In this document: positions 1 to 8,566 of the stretch, in pieces
Layout: each line of letters opens with the position of its first letter
How positions within the stretch are numbered: position 1 is the first letter of the stretch
DNA from: an uncultured Pseudomonadota bacterium
Lineage (GTDB): Bacteria; Pseudomonadota; Gammaproteobacteria; Steroidobacterales; Steroidobacteraceae
Assembly: GCA_903839465.1 (NCBI GenBank)
Contig: CAIMCI010000004.1
Location: forward strand, 1 to 58,012
Reading direction: 5' to 3'
DNA length: 58,012 nt
Made by a program: the position numbers and the translations under genes
Notes under the pieces: model-generated
The model's input: only the letters and a program-made list of their open reading frames with translations
Told to the model about the DNA's origin: nothing
Database searches by the model: none

Positions 1-166
1 CCCGACCGTGCATAAGATAGTTAAAGAGATACCCCGCTGCGCCTGTGGTGAAGCCATCCCTAAAATTGCCTCCGCTAAGTGCCGCCGTGCCTCCACCAAC
101 TAGGCCGACTTCGGCCGCCTGAATGACATCACCCCAGTCACCGAGGGACTTGCCAGACAACGGGTT
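1..166 (-). pseudogene. Rhs/hemagglutinin-like C-terminal tail fragment fused to IS5 transposase
   Basis: The minus-strand frame of the IS5 transposase changes character after about base 167. It continues as a Gly/Ala-rich stretch containing ALSGGNFRDGFTTGAAGYLFN. Tails of this kind (GG-x-L-x-GG-x-F-x-x-G-x-x-TGA-x-x-YLFN) are typical of the region just before the toxin tip in Rhs and filamentous-hemagglutinin proteins. The frame stays open to the window edge, so the end is not seen. I read it as a deletion or recombination scar joining a truncated transposase to part of an Rhs-like gene. A second, separate Rhs remnant lies at 8.5-9.9 kb. Confidence 0.5.
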
Positions 167-655
167 GCTATCATCCCGCTTTCCATCCTGGTTCTTGGTC
201 GAGCTGGGGGCACCGATGATCGTCGCGTCGACGATGGTGCCCTTGGTGATCTTGATGCCAGTCCTACGCAGGTGGTCGTTCACCGCCGTCAGCAGCACCT
301 TGCCGAGCTTGTGCTTCTCCAGCAGGTGCCGGAACTTGCAGATCGTCGTCTCGTCCGGCGCGCCTTCCACGCCCAGATCGATGCCGACGAAGCTGCGCAT
401 CGCGACGGAGTCGTACAGCGCTTCCTCGACTGCCGGGTCCGACAGGTTGAACCACAGCTGCAGGAAGTAGATCCGCAGCATCCGCTCCAGCGGAATCGGC
501 GGACGACCGCCGTGCTCGCCGACCTTCGGATACGCCGTCTGCACCGCCGCCGCCAGCTCCGGCCATGGAATGATCTTGTCCATGTCCGCCAGGAACTGCG
601 CTCAGCGCATCGTCTTCCCGTACTTCTCAAATCCCGTCAACGTCGGCTGCTTCAT
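167..655 (-). pseudogene. IS5-family transposase, truncated and with an in-frame stop
   Basis: Translation from ATG 655 gives MKQPTLTGFEKYGKTMR, then a TGA at 602-604 where IS5 transposases normally have Arg. After it comes AQFLADMDKIIPWPEL and the IS5 hallmarks LERMLRIYFLQLWFNLSD and APDETTICKFRHLLE. The frame keeps about 163 codons of a family usually near 320 residues and includes the first DDE Asp region (GTIVDATIIGAPSSTKN). The C-terminal catalytic part is missing and replaced by an Rhs-like tail. The element is therefore dead twice over: a nonsense codon and a 3' deletion. Confidence 0.8.
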
Positions 656-690
656 CGTCACGCTCGCACGTACCCGAATGCTCAGTAAGA

Positions 691-715
691 CACTACAGGT
701 AAATCAGAGTTTCCC
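691..715. repeat. Terminal inverted repeat end of the IS5 remnant
   Basis: Read on the minus strand, 715 to 691 begins GGGAAACTCTGATTTACCTG, a typical outer end of an IS5-subgroup element, 36 bases before the transposase start. The adjoining TTAG at 716-719 fits the YTAR target preference of IS5 elements. The partner end is not in the window. Confidence 0.5.
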
Positions 716-838
716 TTAGTCATGTACACTTTTAAAGCTCCTATCTCCCGCGTTTACACTCAAAGGCTATGTTTCGTAATATGCGGTCGGACCTTTTGGC
801 TTAGAAGGTTGGGTTCGTGGGGGCTTGACTGGGAATGC

Positions 839-2935
839 CTACTGGCCATCGCGCGGTACAGTGGCCTGCCACAGTTTGCTGCGTATGACCTTGCCGTTCT
901 CGACGAGCTCGCGCTTGTATTGCACGTAGAAGTACTGTTGGTCGCTGTGCGTGTCGAGAATGCCGCGCCAGACCAGTGCACGCTCTTTGAGCGCGACAGC
1001 CATTTCGGCTTCGCCGTGTACGGAGCTTGTCTCCGGATGCACGTCATCTGCCCGGTAGACCATGAGCTCGCGGGTGTCCTCCTGGCCCCACGGGTAGTCA
1101 TTGGAACTGCCGCCGCGCCATTCGACGGTTGCCTGCTGGTGGACCGGGTCGCGACTCACCGTCCAGCTTAGAGCTGGCACATTCGAGCTTATGTTCATTT
1201 CCGACGGCGCCTGTGCTTCGGCCGAGCCGGTCGTGGCAGCCTCTGGGGCACGGAACTGCGGTATTGGCAACGGGCCCTGGTCCGGCACCACCGGCAGATC
1301 GATCCGTGACCCATCGACCCCGCCGAGCCGCAGCGAGGTCGTCATTGGGTACGGAGTCGGCCAGATCATGGGCCACATCGCGTTCGAGACCGCCACTCGG
1401 ATGCGGTGATCCGTCGGGAACACCCAGGACGTGAGATGCAGATCGAAGCAGAGCGCGTAATCGTGGTTCGGCGCCAGCGGCGTTGGATTGCGCGGTGACT
1501 CACGCTGGGCGCCGTTCAGGCCGGCACCGGCGACCAGCGTCGTCACCCCATCCGGTGCCACGTCCGACACACGCACGAACCATTCAGCCGATGGCGCACT
1601 GGCCGCTGCCTGCAGGCAGACCCGCGGCTGGCCGAGAATGGAAAGTGCTTGCCGCAAAGGCGCCGAGTCGTAGATCAGGCTGTAGGCGTCGACCGATCGT
1701 TGATCTCCATTGACGTCTCCCCACCAGAAGTCCGGGCCTCCCGCCTCCAGCGCGGCGGCGGGGCGATAGGCGAGCTCGTGGCGGGTGGGCTCAGCCTCGC
1801 CCAGACGCAGCGAGTGGTCGCCGCCAAAGTAAAAGGACTGTGCGTGAGCGTCCTTCGGCGGCCAACCGTCTTCGGCGCGCCACTCTCCGGGGATCTCTCG
1901 GATGCGAACATCGGGCGGATACCAGCGGTTCATGTACACGGCGAGCTTCGGCCCCTGCAGAGTGGATCTCGAATTCGGCTTCAGCCAATGGGTCCACCAC
2001 TCGACGGCCTGGTCACGCCACTCGATGGCCGGACCCGGTACCGCGTCGTGCGGCTCGCTGTGGTTCCATGGCCCTAGCAGCGCCTTGGTCGGCGCCTTGA
2101 TGCGCTCGAGCATGCGCGGAATACTGTCCCGATACCCATCGAGCATGCCGCCGATCATGAATACCGGTACCCTGATCGACTCGAGCGGGCGAACCGGTGC
2201 ATCCCAGAACGCGCCGGCGCGGGGGTGTTGTTTGTACATGACGAACCATGGCGGATTGTCGAAGCGCTCGGCGAGGCTCGCTTCATTCGTGGGAAAATCG
2301 GGAGAGCGGGTCATGGAGTTCTGCAGGTCGACGTTCAGTTCGTATTCGTCGTCATGCATCATTCCATCGATGAAGTGGACGTCATCGTGAAATAGTTCCT
2401 CGGTCGCGCAGATCGCGATGATCGCCTTCAGGCCCGGCGGATTGCGCATCGCCATCTGCACGGAGTTAAAGCCGCCCCACGAGATGCCGAACATGCCGAC
2501 GTTGCCGTTCGACCACGCTTGGTGGGCGAGCCATGCGATCACCTGTTCCGCGTCCTTCTGTTCCACTTGCGAGTATTCACGGTCCGGGGCATGACCATCA
2601 CTGCGTCCGGTGCCGCGAATGTCCACGCGGGCGGAGACGAAGCCATGACGCGCAAAATAGTCGTGGACAAGCGCATAGCTCTTCAACTCGTCCTTCCGGT
2701 AGGGCAAATACTCGAGCACGGCTGGGAACTTCTCACCGCGCCGCTTCGACGTCGGGACGTAAAGCGTCGCCGACAGTCGGACGCCATCCTTCATGGGGAT
2801 CCATACTTCCCGGACCGCAACGTCGTAGAGAGGCTCGGCGACGGGCGCGCCTATTGCGAAGCATTTCGCGCCGGTCAGCAGTAGGATCATTGCGACGAGA
2901 GCACAAGACGCGAGTTGCATGCAGCGCGGATTCAT
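839..2935 (-). CDS. Secreted CocE/NonD family (peptidase S15-type) hydrolase
   Basis: A 698-residue serine hydrolase of the X-Pro dipeptidyl-peptidase/cocaine-esterase group, which cleaves acyl esters or amides. An N-terminal signal peptide with a hydrophobic run at about residues 8-22 predicts export. The alpha/beta-hydrolase core holds the nucleophile in GISWGG (Ser152), a likely acid in the GMLDGYRDS region and the histidine in GPWNHSEP. The C-terminal part has the jelly-roll signature of S15 enzymes (YALCFDLHLTSWVFPTDHRIRVAVSNAMWPM region). Length is normal for the family. The gene follows the amidohydrolase at 3012-4718 in the same direction with a 76-base gap, so they may be cotranscribed. 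Substrate is unknown. Confidence 0.88.
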   Translation of the reverse strand: MNPRCMQLASCALVAMILLLTGAKCFAIGAPVAEPLYDVAVREVWIPMKDGVRLSATLYVPTSKRRGEKFPAVLEYLPYRKDELKSYALVHDYFARHGFVSARVDIRGTGRSDGHAPDREYSQVEQKDAEQVIAWLAHQAWSNGNVGMFGISWGGFNSVQMAMRNPPGLKAIIAICATEELFHDDVHFIDGMMHDDEYELNVDLQNSMTRSPDFPTNEASLAERFDNPPWFVMYKQHPRAGAFWDAPVRPLESIRVPVFMIGGMLDGYRDSIPRMLERIKAPTKALLGPWNHSEPHDAVPGPAIEWRDQAVEWWTHWLKPNSRSTLQGPKLAVYMNRWYPPDVRIREIPGEWRAEDGWPPKDAHAQSFYFGGDHSLRLGEAEPTRHELAYRPAAALEAGGPDFWWGDVNGDQRSVDAYSLIYDSAPLRQALSILGQPRVCLQAAASAPSAEWFVRVSDVAPDGVTTLVAGAGLNGAQRESPRNPTPLAPNHDYALCFDLHLTSWVFPTDHRIRVAVSNAMWPMIWPTPYPMTTSLRLGGVDGSRIDLPVVPDQGPLPIPQFRAPEAATTGSAEAQAPSEMNISSNVPALSWTVSRDPVHQQATVEWRGGSSNDYPWGQEDTRELMVYRADDVHPETSSVHGEAEMAVALKERALVWRGILDTHSDQQYFYVQYKRELVENGKVIRSKLWQATVPRDGQ

Positions 2936-3011
2936 GATCGGCCTCTAAATTACGGTCACGGTTATCGACCTACCGGCATTCGTCAACGCTCGGGCACAGC
3001 CAACTGGTCGT

Positions 3012-4718
3012 TCACTCTTGCGGCCGTGCAAAGACCACCTTGCCGCCGAGCAGTGTCATATCGACTTGTACTTTGTGGATGTCGAGTGGCGCCGTTTCGA
3101 ATATGTTCTGGCTCAGAACGACCAGATCCGCCACCTTTCCCACCGACAGGGTGCCTCTCGTCGTTTCGTCATGCATGAGATAGGCTCCCGCACTGGTGTA
3201 GGCCACGATTGCCTGCTCAAGGTTGACGCGTTCCTGAGGATGCCAACTTTGATCCTCCTTCCCAAACTGATCCTTGCCGCCCGGATAGCGGTGCGTGATC
3301 GCCGTCTCGAGGCCATCCATCGGGGATACTCCCGTGACAGGCCAGTCCGAGCCCCAAACGAGTGTGGCTCCGGCGTCGAGGAGCGAGCGGGTCGGGAAAA
3401 TGTGCTGGCTGCGCTCCGGTCCGAACATGTTCGGCGCATCGACGGTCTCCCACGTGTCGCCGAGACTCCAAATCGGCGTCATGTTCGCGATCACTCCGAG
3501 GGATCGGAATCGAGGAATGTCTTGCGGATCGACGAGCCAGAGATGCGCGATCGTGTGGCGATTGTCGTGAAAGCCGTTCTGACGCCTTGCCTCAGCAAAC
3601 GAATCGAGCCCAGCGCGCACGGCCCAATCGCCTTGAGCGTGCATATGGACCTGAAAGCCAGCCGCGTCGAGGCGTGAGACCAGGCGGTTGAGCCGCGGCT
3701 GTTCCACGAAAAGCTTGCCTCTGCCGAACGAAGGGTCGTCGCTGTAAGGTTGTAATAGCGCGAGTGTGTGAGCTGCCGCGCCATCGTTGAAAATCTTGAC
3801 GCAGGTTGCCCGCAGCAAGCGGCCCGCTAGAGCGGTTCGCTGCGCGATGAAGTACTTGAGCTGCGCGTCGTCGTCTTTCTCAGGCTGATGAAAAAAGCAA
3901 AGGTTGACGTGCTGTTGCAGAAGGCCCTTCTCATCGAGCGTCTTGTACGCGCGGGCGATTTCGGGAGTCGCCATCGCATCTTCGAGCGCCGTGAACCCCA
4001 GACGAGTCATCTCGTGCAGCGACCACGACAGATTCGCCAGCTGCTCCTCGGGCGACTTCGGCGGAATCAAGGATGCGACAAGATTCATCGCGGCGTCTTC
4101 GTGCAGCATGCCCGTCGGTTGACCTTTGGCATCGCGCTCTATGCGGCCATTCGGCGGATCGGGAGTTTTTGCAGTGATGTGGGCGGCGGCCAACGCCCGT
4201 GAATTGACCCACGCGTCATGGCCGGAGTTATCGTTGATGAATGCCGGGCGGTCTGGGACCAAGGCGTCGAGCATTTCTAGAGTCGGCATGCGACTCGGTA
4301 AAAATGCGACTTCGTCCCACCCGAAACCCGTGATCCATGTTTTCTCGGGATGCGCTCGCGCAAACTGCCGGATCCGGTCGAATACCTGCTCGCGAGTCAC
4401 CAGGCCCAGGAAGTCCAGCGAGGTCGCGGGATTCGGTGCATCGGCTGGATGCACATGCGAGTCCTGGAAGCCCGGGAGCAACATTCGATGCTTCAAATCG
4501 ATGACGCGGGTGGTCGACCCGACGAAAGTTCGTGCTGTCGCATCATCGCCGACGTAGGTGATGCGATCGCCCGTGACGACGAGCGCCGAGGCCCAGCTGC
4601 GCGCGGCATCGACCGTGTAGACTGGGCCGTTCACGAAAACAAGATCGCCCGGCGATGCCGCTAAGCCAACTGCCGCATAGAGCAATCCCAAGACGCCACA
4701 TAAAACTCGACATCCCAT
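3012..4718 (-). CDS. Secreted YtcJ-like amidohydrolase
   Basis: A 568-residue metal-dependent hydrolase of the amidohydrolase superfamily. A signal peptide ends near AVGLAA (residues 16-21). The start of the TIM barrel shows PGFQDSHVH, with the metal-binding pair His88 and His90. The insert and C-terminal motifs HMHAQGDWAVR, TIAHLWLVD and WGSDWPV are those of YtcJ/AtzF-type enzymes, and the final segment VGKVADLVVLSQNIF closes the beta-sandwich. Members hydrolyse amide or imide bonds, but specificity cannot be read from the sequence. It lies upstream of the CocE/NonD hydrolase in the same orientation; a secreted esterase plus amidase pair would suit scavenging of an ester- or amide-bearing compound. 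Confidence 0.88.
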   Translation of the reverse strand: MGCRVLCGVLGLLYAAVGLAASPGDLVFVNGPVYTVDAARSWASALVVTGDRITYVGDDATARTFVGSTTRVIDLKHRMLLPGFQDSHVHPADAPNPATSLDFLGLVTREQVFDRIRQFARAHPEKTWITGFGWDEVAFLPSRMPTLEMLDALVPDRPAFINDNSGHDAWVNSRALAAAHITAKTPDPPNGRIERDAKGQPTGMLHEDAAMNLVASLIPPKSPEEQLANLSWSLHEMTRLGFTALEDAMATPEIARAYKTLDEKGLLQQHVNLCFFHQPEKDDDAQLKYFIAQRTALAGRLLRATCVKIFNDGAAAHTLALLQPYSDDPSFGRGKLFVEQPRLNRLVSRLDAAGFQVHMHAQGDWAVRAGLDSFAEARRQNGFHDNRHTIAHLWLVDPQDIPRFRSLGVIANMTPIWSLGDTWETVDAPNMFGPERSQHIFPTRSLLDAGATLVWGSDWPVTGVSPMDGLETAITHRYPGGKDQFGKEDQSWHPQERVNLEQAIVAYTSAGAYLMHDETTRGTLSVGKVADLVVLSQNIFETAPLDIHKVQVDMTLLGGKVVFARPQE

Positions 4719-4910
4719 TAAAGCGACCGCTTTCCTAACTCCCGAGAAGCGTTCAGTGCACCTTTTTTAAAGATAACACGTCATTGACTTGATTTGGGGT
4801 CCCCTCATTGCTCCGCCAGGCCAAGAGGTACGCCTGCGGTGGGGAATGACCAGGCTAAGGCGGCTCTGCAATCCTATTAGCCAGGGCGTTCATTCAGCGG
4901 CAGCGCGCCT

Positions 4911-5118
4911 TTAGGGCGGACTAACAGGGAATGCCGCGAGGGCGTCGTGCGCGAGCAGGATGCGGATGTCGCTGAACGTGCCGAGGTCCAGAAGGTCGCG
5001 ATCGCGCGTAACGATGATCGCTGCGTCGGCGCCAACGGCGCAGGCAAGCACATGATCGTCGTCCGGATCGCGCGCGGTCACAGCTGGTCCCGGTTCTTCA
5101 GACAGATTTCTTCTTCGG
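4911..5118 (-). pseudogene. PIN-domain (VapC-like) toxin C-terminal fragment cut by IS3 insertion
   Basis: The minus-strand frame ending at TAA 4911-4913 reads LSEEPGPAVTARDPDDDHVL, then ACAVGADAAIIVTRDRDLL, and closes with AHDALAAFPVSPP. RDPDDDxVLACA and the IVTRDxDLL block are the last acidic motifs of PIN-domain ribonucleases of the VapC/PIN_3 type. No start codon or N-terminal half exists. The recognisable sequence stops where the left terminal repeat of the IS3-family element begins at about 5119, so insertion of that element most likely destroyed the gene. No antitoxin partner is visible. Confidence 0.7.
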
Positions 5119-5238
5119 TTAAGTGGATTCGTCTTCCGTCTGATTGATCTCTTTGCCTTTTGTCCTCGTCAATCATCCTCCCCAACCGCGGTCTGACGCA
5201 CAGCGTCAGAAGCTCTTCGGGTCTGATCTGGATCTCGA

Positions 5239-6066
5239 TCATGCCGCCGCCTTCAGCGTCGGACGATCATAGTAAACGTCATCGGGTCGTCGGTAGTCCA
5301 GCGCCTGGTGCGTGCGCTCGACGTTATAGAACTCGAAGTATTCGGCGAGACCTTGGCGCAATGCCGAGCCCGTTTCATACGCCTTGAGATAAACGTTCTC
5401 GTACTTCACGCTGCGCCACAGCCGCTCGATGAACACGTTGTCGATCCAGCGACCTTTACCGTCCATGCTGATCGCAACGCCCGCCGCCTTCAATTCGTTC
5501 GTCCAGTCGTCGCTCGTAAACTGCGATCCTTGATCGGTGTTGAATACCTCTGGTCGTCCGTGCGTCGCCAGGGCCGCCTGCAGCGCCTCCACGCAAAAGT
5601 CCGGCGTCATCGTGTTGGACACGCGCCACGACAGCACCTTGCGGCTCCAGACGTCGAGGATCGCCACCAGATACTGGAAGCCGTGTGCCATCGGGATATA
5701 CGTCAGATCCGCCGCCCAGACCTGATTGGGACGCTCGATGACCAGACCCGTCAGCAGGTACGGCTTAATCGCCGCCTGCCGCGCCGGGATGCTCGTGCGC
5801 GGCTTGCGATAGATCGTCTCCATCCCCATCCGTCGCATCAGCGTTCGCACGTGCCGCAGACCGACCGCATGGCCGTCAAACATCAGCTCGCGCCTGAGCT
5901 TGCGCGCCCCGTAGAACGGCCACTTCAGGTGCAGCTCGTCCATCCGACGCATCAGCACCAGATCCCGCTCAGACAGCGGCCGCGGCTCGTAGTACACGCT
6001 CGAGCGGCTCAGCTCGAGCAGCCGCGCCTGACTCGTCACCGGCAGATCCGAGCCCCGATCAATCAT
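5239..6066 (-). CDS. IS3-family transposase OrfB (DDE integrase core)
   Basis: A 275-residue rve-type transposase. The N-terminal HTH_21 region includes [16 protein letters not shown]. The catalytic core shows the first Asp in [10 protein letters not shown], the second in [10 protein letters not shown] and the Glu in [14 protein letters not shown], followed by [16 protein letters not shown]. All DDE residues are present and length is normal, so the protein looks functional. Its ATG overlaps the orfA stop by four bases (6063-6066), consistent with translational coupling or the programmed frameshift common in IS3 elements. Confidence 0.93.
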   Translation of the reverse strand: MIDRGSDLPVTSQARLLELSRSSVYYEPRPLSERDLVLMRRMDELHLKWPFYGARKLRRELMFDGHAVGLRHVRTLMRRMGMETIYRKPRTSIPARQAAIKPYLLTGLVIERPNQVWAADLTYIPMAHGFQYLVAILDVWSRKVLSWRVSNTMTPDFCVEALQAALATHGRPEVFNTDQGSQFTSDDWTNELKAAGVAISMDGKGRWIDNVFIERLWRSVKYENVYLKAYETGSALRQGLAEYFEFYNVERTHQALDYRRPDDVYYDRPTLKAAA

Positions 6067-6365
6067 CTTTTGCCGCTCAGGCCGGGGAGCTTCCCGAGCG
6101 CGTTCTCTAAAAAATCATTCTCCATCATGAGCTGGCCGATCTTCGCTCGCAGCTCATGGATCTGAGCCTTGCTGTCATCGTCCACCGCCGTCTTGGTGAA
6201 CGCCCCGGTCATACTCTCCAGCGCCTGCGTCTTCCAGGTCGTCACCTGGTTCGCGTGCACCTCGTGGTGCGCCGCAATCTGCGCTACCGTCTTCTCGCCC
6301 CGGATCGCCTCCAGGGCCACCCGGGCCTTGAACGACGCCGAGTGATTACGTCTTGGCTTCCTCAT
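6063..6365 (-). CDS. IS3-family transposase OrfA (helix-turn-helix)
   Basis: A 100-residue DNA-binding protein of the HTH_8 transposase group. NHSASFKARVALEAIRGEKT is the usual OrfA opening, followed by AQIAAHHEVHANQVTTWK, the recognition helix, and a C-terminal leucine-zipper-like stretch (IHELRAKIGQLMMENDFLENAL). It acts with OrfB in transposition. Start ATG at 6365 lies 48 bases inside the inferred right end. Confidence 0.92.
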   Translation of the reverse strand: MRKPRRNHSASFKARVALEAIRGEKTVAQIAAHHEVHANQVTTWKTQALESMTGAFTKTAVDDDSKAQIHELRAKIGQLMMENDFLENALGKLPGLSGKR

Positions 6366-6984
6366 GAGTCTCGTACCTCCGGTTATGTTGCCGGCAAGCC
6401 GAAATCCACCTTATACCCGTGTCCGAAATTCCGAAACCAGCTCTGCCCTGTCACTGGCGGCCAGCCTTGGCGTAACGCCGCTTGCCGTTGCCACCGAACC
6501 GTGGCCGATGGTGGCGCTGGATCCGGTAAAGCTCGAACTGGTCCTGCAGCTCGTCGTTACCTGCTCGAATCCGGAGAAGGTGGGTGGCTCACTGGACAGC
6601 AAGGACGGCAAGCGACAGGAAATCTGGCCGATCGTTGGCGGTCGTTTTGAGGGCAAGGGAATCCGCGGTACGGTAATTCCTGGCGGGGGTGATTTTCCCG
6701 TGCTTCGCCCCGACGGAGTCGAGGTCGTTGATGCGTTGTACCGCATTCGGACCGACGATGGCGTCACCATCATCATCCACAACGTGGGCCTGACCTATCC
6801 GGGTGCGAAGCCGGGGGACGAGCGGTATCGCCTTGCACCTCAATTCACCGCGCCAGTCGGCAAATATGACTGGCTGAACCGAAACGTGTTCATTGCGACG
6901 CTCAGTGATGTGCCGAAGAGCATGCAACTCGCCAAGGGTCCGGGCGAGAACGATCGACTGATACAGGTCTACCGCGTGTACTGA
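6364..6984 (+). CDS. DUF3237 family protein, 5' end supplied by the IS3 element
   Basis: A 206-codon frame whose core LELVLQLVVTCSNPEKVGGS, EIWPIVGGRFEGKGIRGTVIP, GGDFPVLRPDGVEVVDALYRIRT and NRNVFIATLSDVP matches DUF3237, a small beta-barrel family of unknown function. The first 17 or so codons lie inside the end of the IS3 element, so the native start is lost. The following SSALSLAASLGVTPLAVA looks like part of an original signal peptide. The chimeric reading frame is open throughout and could still be made, but without its natural promoter it may be silent. Confidence 0.72.
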   Translation: MSLVPPVMLPASRNPPYTRVRNSETSSALSLAASLGVTPLAVATEPWPMVALDPVKLELVLQLVVTCSNPEKVGGSLDSKDGKRQEIWPIVGGRFEGKGIRGTVIPGGGDFPVLRPDGVEVVDALYRIRTDDGVTIIIHNVGLTYPGAKPGDERYRLAPQFTAPVGKYDWLNRNVFIATLSDVPKSMQLAKGPGENDRLIQVYRVY

Positions 6985-7225
6985 TCAATGACTGGACGGA
7001 ACTGCAATGAAGCCACCGAAGCAATGCAAACGCCGGTAATCCGCTCGTCGTGACGAGTATTAGAGAACCGCACGCGACAGCTAGCATTAGCTCAAAAAGG
7101 TGCTGGGTCCTCCCGACTACGTCTACCCAAGGGTACGCGCCCTCACGGGGATAAATGACAGCGATCAGTGCAAGTGCAGGGGCGAAGGCCGCCACAACGA
7201 AGGCCGCAAAGAAAGACTTCCACAT
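6902..7225 (-). CDS. Truncated small membrane protein
   Basis: From ATG 7225 the protein starts MWKSFFAAFVVAAFAPALAL and has two hydrophobic spans, the second around LMLAVACGSLILVTTSGLPAF. I do not recognise the family. After LLRWLHC, about residue 72, the sequence turns into low-complexity Arg/Ser-rich coding antisense to the DUF3237 3' end. The true gene was probably cut near base 7010. The ATG, preceded by AAGG, was chosen over an upstream GTG at 7231. Confidence 0.4.
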   Translation of the reverse strand: MWKSFFAAFVVAAFAPALALIAVIYPREGAYPWVDVVGRTQHLFELMLAVACGSLILVTTSGLPAFALLRWLHCSSVQSLISTRGRPVSVDRSRPDPWRVACSSAHH

Positions 7226-7279
7226 AAGCACGCCTTCTAACGAATGTAAGGGACTTCCCCGTCCCTAACGGGCACGTGA

Positions 7280-8116
7280 GTGCCAAGATTGGGCTGCGAG
7301 GTCAATCCATTAAGAAGGCGAAGTCCCACGTACCTGGTTTCTACGGTTGGAATCGACTTGGCAAAGAATCTGTTCTCCGTGCATGCGGTGGACGCCCGGG
7401 GCAAGGTGGTACTGCGGCGGACGGTGCCGCGAGCAAAGCTCAGTGATCTGATTGCGCAACTTCCGCCCTGCCTGATTGGCATGGAAACCTGCTCCGGCGC
7501 CCAACAATGGGCCCGGCGATTCGTCGAGTGGGGCCATAACGTTAAATTGATCGCGCCGAAGTTCGTGACCCCGTACCGCAAGGGCGGCAAGAACGGCGGT
7601 AACGACGCCGAGGCGACCTGCGAGGCCGTCGCGCGCCCTAATATGCGGTTCTTTCCGGTCAAGACACTAGAGCAGCAGTCGGATCTGACGCAGCACCGCG
7701 TCAGGCAAGGCTTCGTTGCGGAACGTACGGCTACGCTGAACCGGATCCGCGGTCTGCTCGCCGAGTTTGGCCACGTGATGGCGCAAGGCGCCAACGAAGT
7801 CGCTCGACACGCGCCGCTGCTCGCCGCTCGGATACCGACTCAGGCAGCGGCTTGCGTGCGTGACCTGCTTGAGAACGCCGCGCGACTCGAAGCCAAGGCC
7901 CTCCAATACGAACGCGAGATCAAAGTGCACGTTCGACACAACGAGCTCGCGCGGCGCGCGGTAGTAGTACAGAAATATGGTGAGAACATCCCCTCGCGAA
8001 ACCTGCATTTCATCATGAGGAACATGGCCATGCGGCCATGGCAGTTCATCGTCATCAGCCTGCTGCGCTCAGGCCTCGATCCAGATCAGCTCGCGCGCCA
8101 GAGGGTGCTGTTCTAG
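7280..8116 (+). pseudogene. IS110-family transposase, C-terminal half missing
   Basis: The frame opens with STVGIDLAKNLFSVHAVDA, the first Asp region of the RuvC-like DEDD domain, and continues with GMETCSGAQQWARRF and the DAEA motif in NGGNDAEATCEAVA. That makes it a DEDD_Tnp_IS110 protein. Homology ends after VRHNELARR (about base 7957), just before the Transposase_20 domain with its catalytic serine should begin. The remaining 50 codons are foreign. IS110 transposases are usually 330-400 residues and this one keeps about 225, so it cannot be active. The start is uncertain because 7280 is a GTG. Confidence 0.8.
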
Positions 8117-8145
8117 GGCAATCCAGCCCAAATTGCGGATGCCAG

Positions 8146-8409
8146 TTATCCTCCCTTAATCCTATCATCGGGGAGCCGGGAGCGATGTAGTTGGCACTTG
8201 ATTCGCTCACCACAAGTCTTGCACCGCAAGAACCTGTACCGAAATATCGGCAAAGCGCCCGCCGCGCCTCGGCAGAATGGGCACTTTGTCGTGTACAGCT
8301 TAATTCCGGGTATGTATAGCATTAACGCGCTGCTATAAAACGCAGCGTAGGTAGGCAAGTCGGAACCGTGGTCGAAGTAACTGCTGACAACGGCGATAAA
8401 TACCGCCAT
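8146..8409 (-). CDS. Small membrane protein with zinc-ribbon cysteines
   Basis: An 87-residue hypothetical protein. It has a hydrophobic N-terminal segment (AVFIAVVSSYF and YSSALMLYIPGI) and then a C-P-F-C plus C-K-T-C arrangement (TKCPFCRGAAG, FLRCKTCGERI) that could bind one zinc. I do not recognise it. It sits in a mobile-element-rich region with no operon partner, and the small size leaves real doubt that it is expressed. Confidence 0.4.
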   Translation of the reverse strand: MAVFIAVVSSYFDHGSDLPTYAAFYSSALMLYIPGIKLYTTKCPFCRGAAGALPIFRYRFLRCKTCGERIKCQLHRSRLPDDRIKGG

Positions 8410-8566
8410 TCCTACCCATCACGCCAGCACCGCATACCAGCACGCTCTCTGGCGACGCTTGATTAGCTCAAGAAACGCGCAACTATCCGGCGACATACCT
8501 GATCTCACTTTGACCCCGCGCAACCGATAAGCGCCCCGATTCCCCGGCTAACCCAAGCGAATAAAT

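Larger units (their letters stand above)
5119..6413 (-). mobile_element. IS3-family insertion sequence (complete coding part)
   Basis: The element carries overlapping orfA (6063-6365) and orfB (5239-6066). Candidate terminal repeats are TAAGTGGATTCGTCTTCCG at 5120-5138 and, inverted, TAAGGTGGATTTCGGCTTGC at 6413-6394. They pair only with small gaps, so the exact ends are approximate. On the left the PIN-toxin homology stops at the boundary; on the right the DUF3237 frame begins beyond it. No clear target duplication was found. Confidence 0.72.

Noticed and set aside
7955-8116. Tail of the IS110 remnant (MRPWQFIVISLL) resembling the N-terminus of some integrase-core transposases, and YYYR on the other strand resembling Rhs
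   Set aside because: Both resemblances are only a few residues long. Not enough to name a second element.
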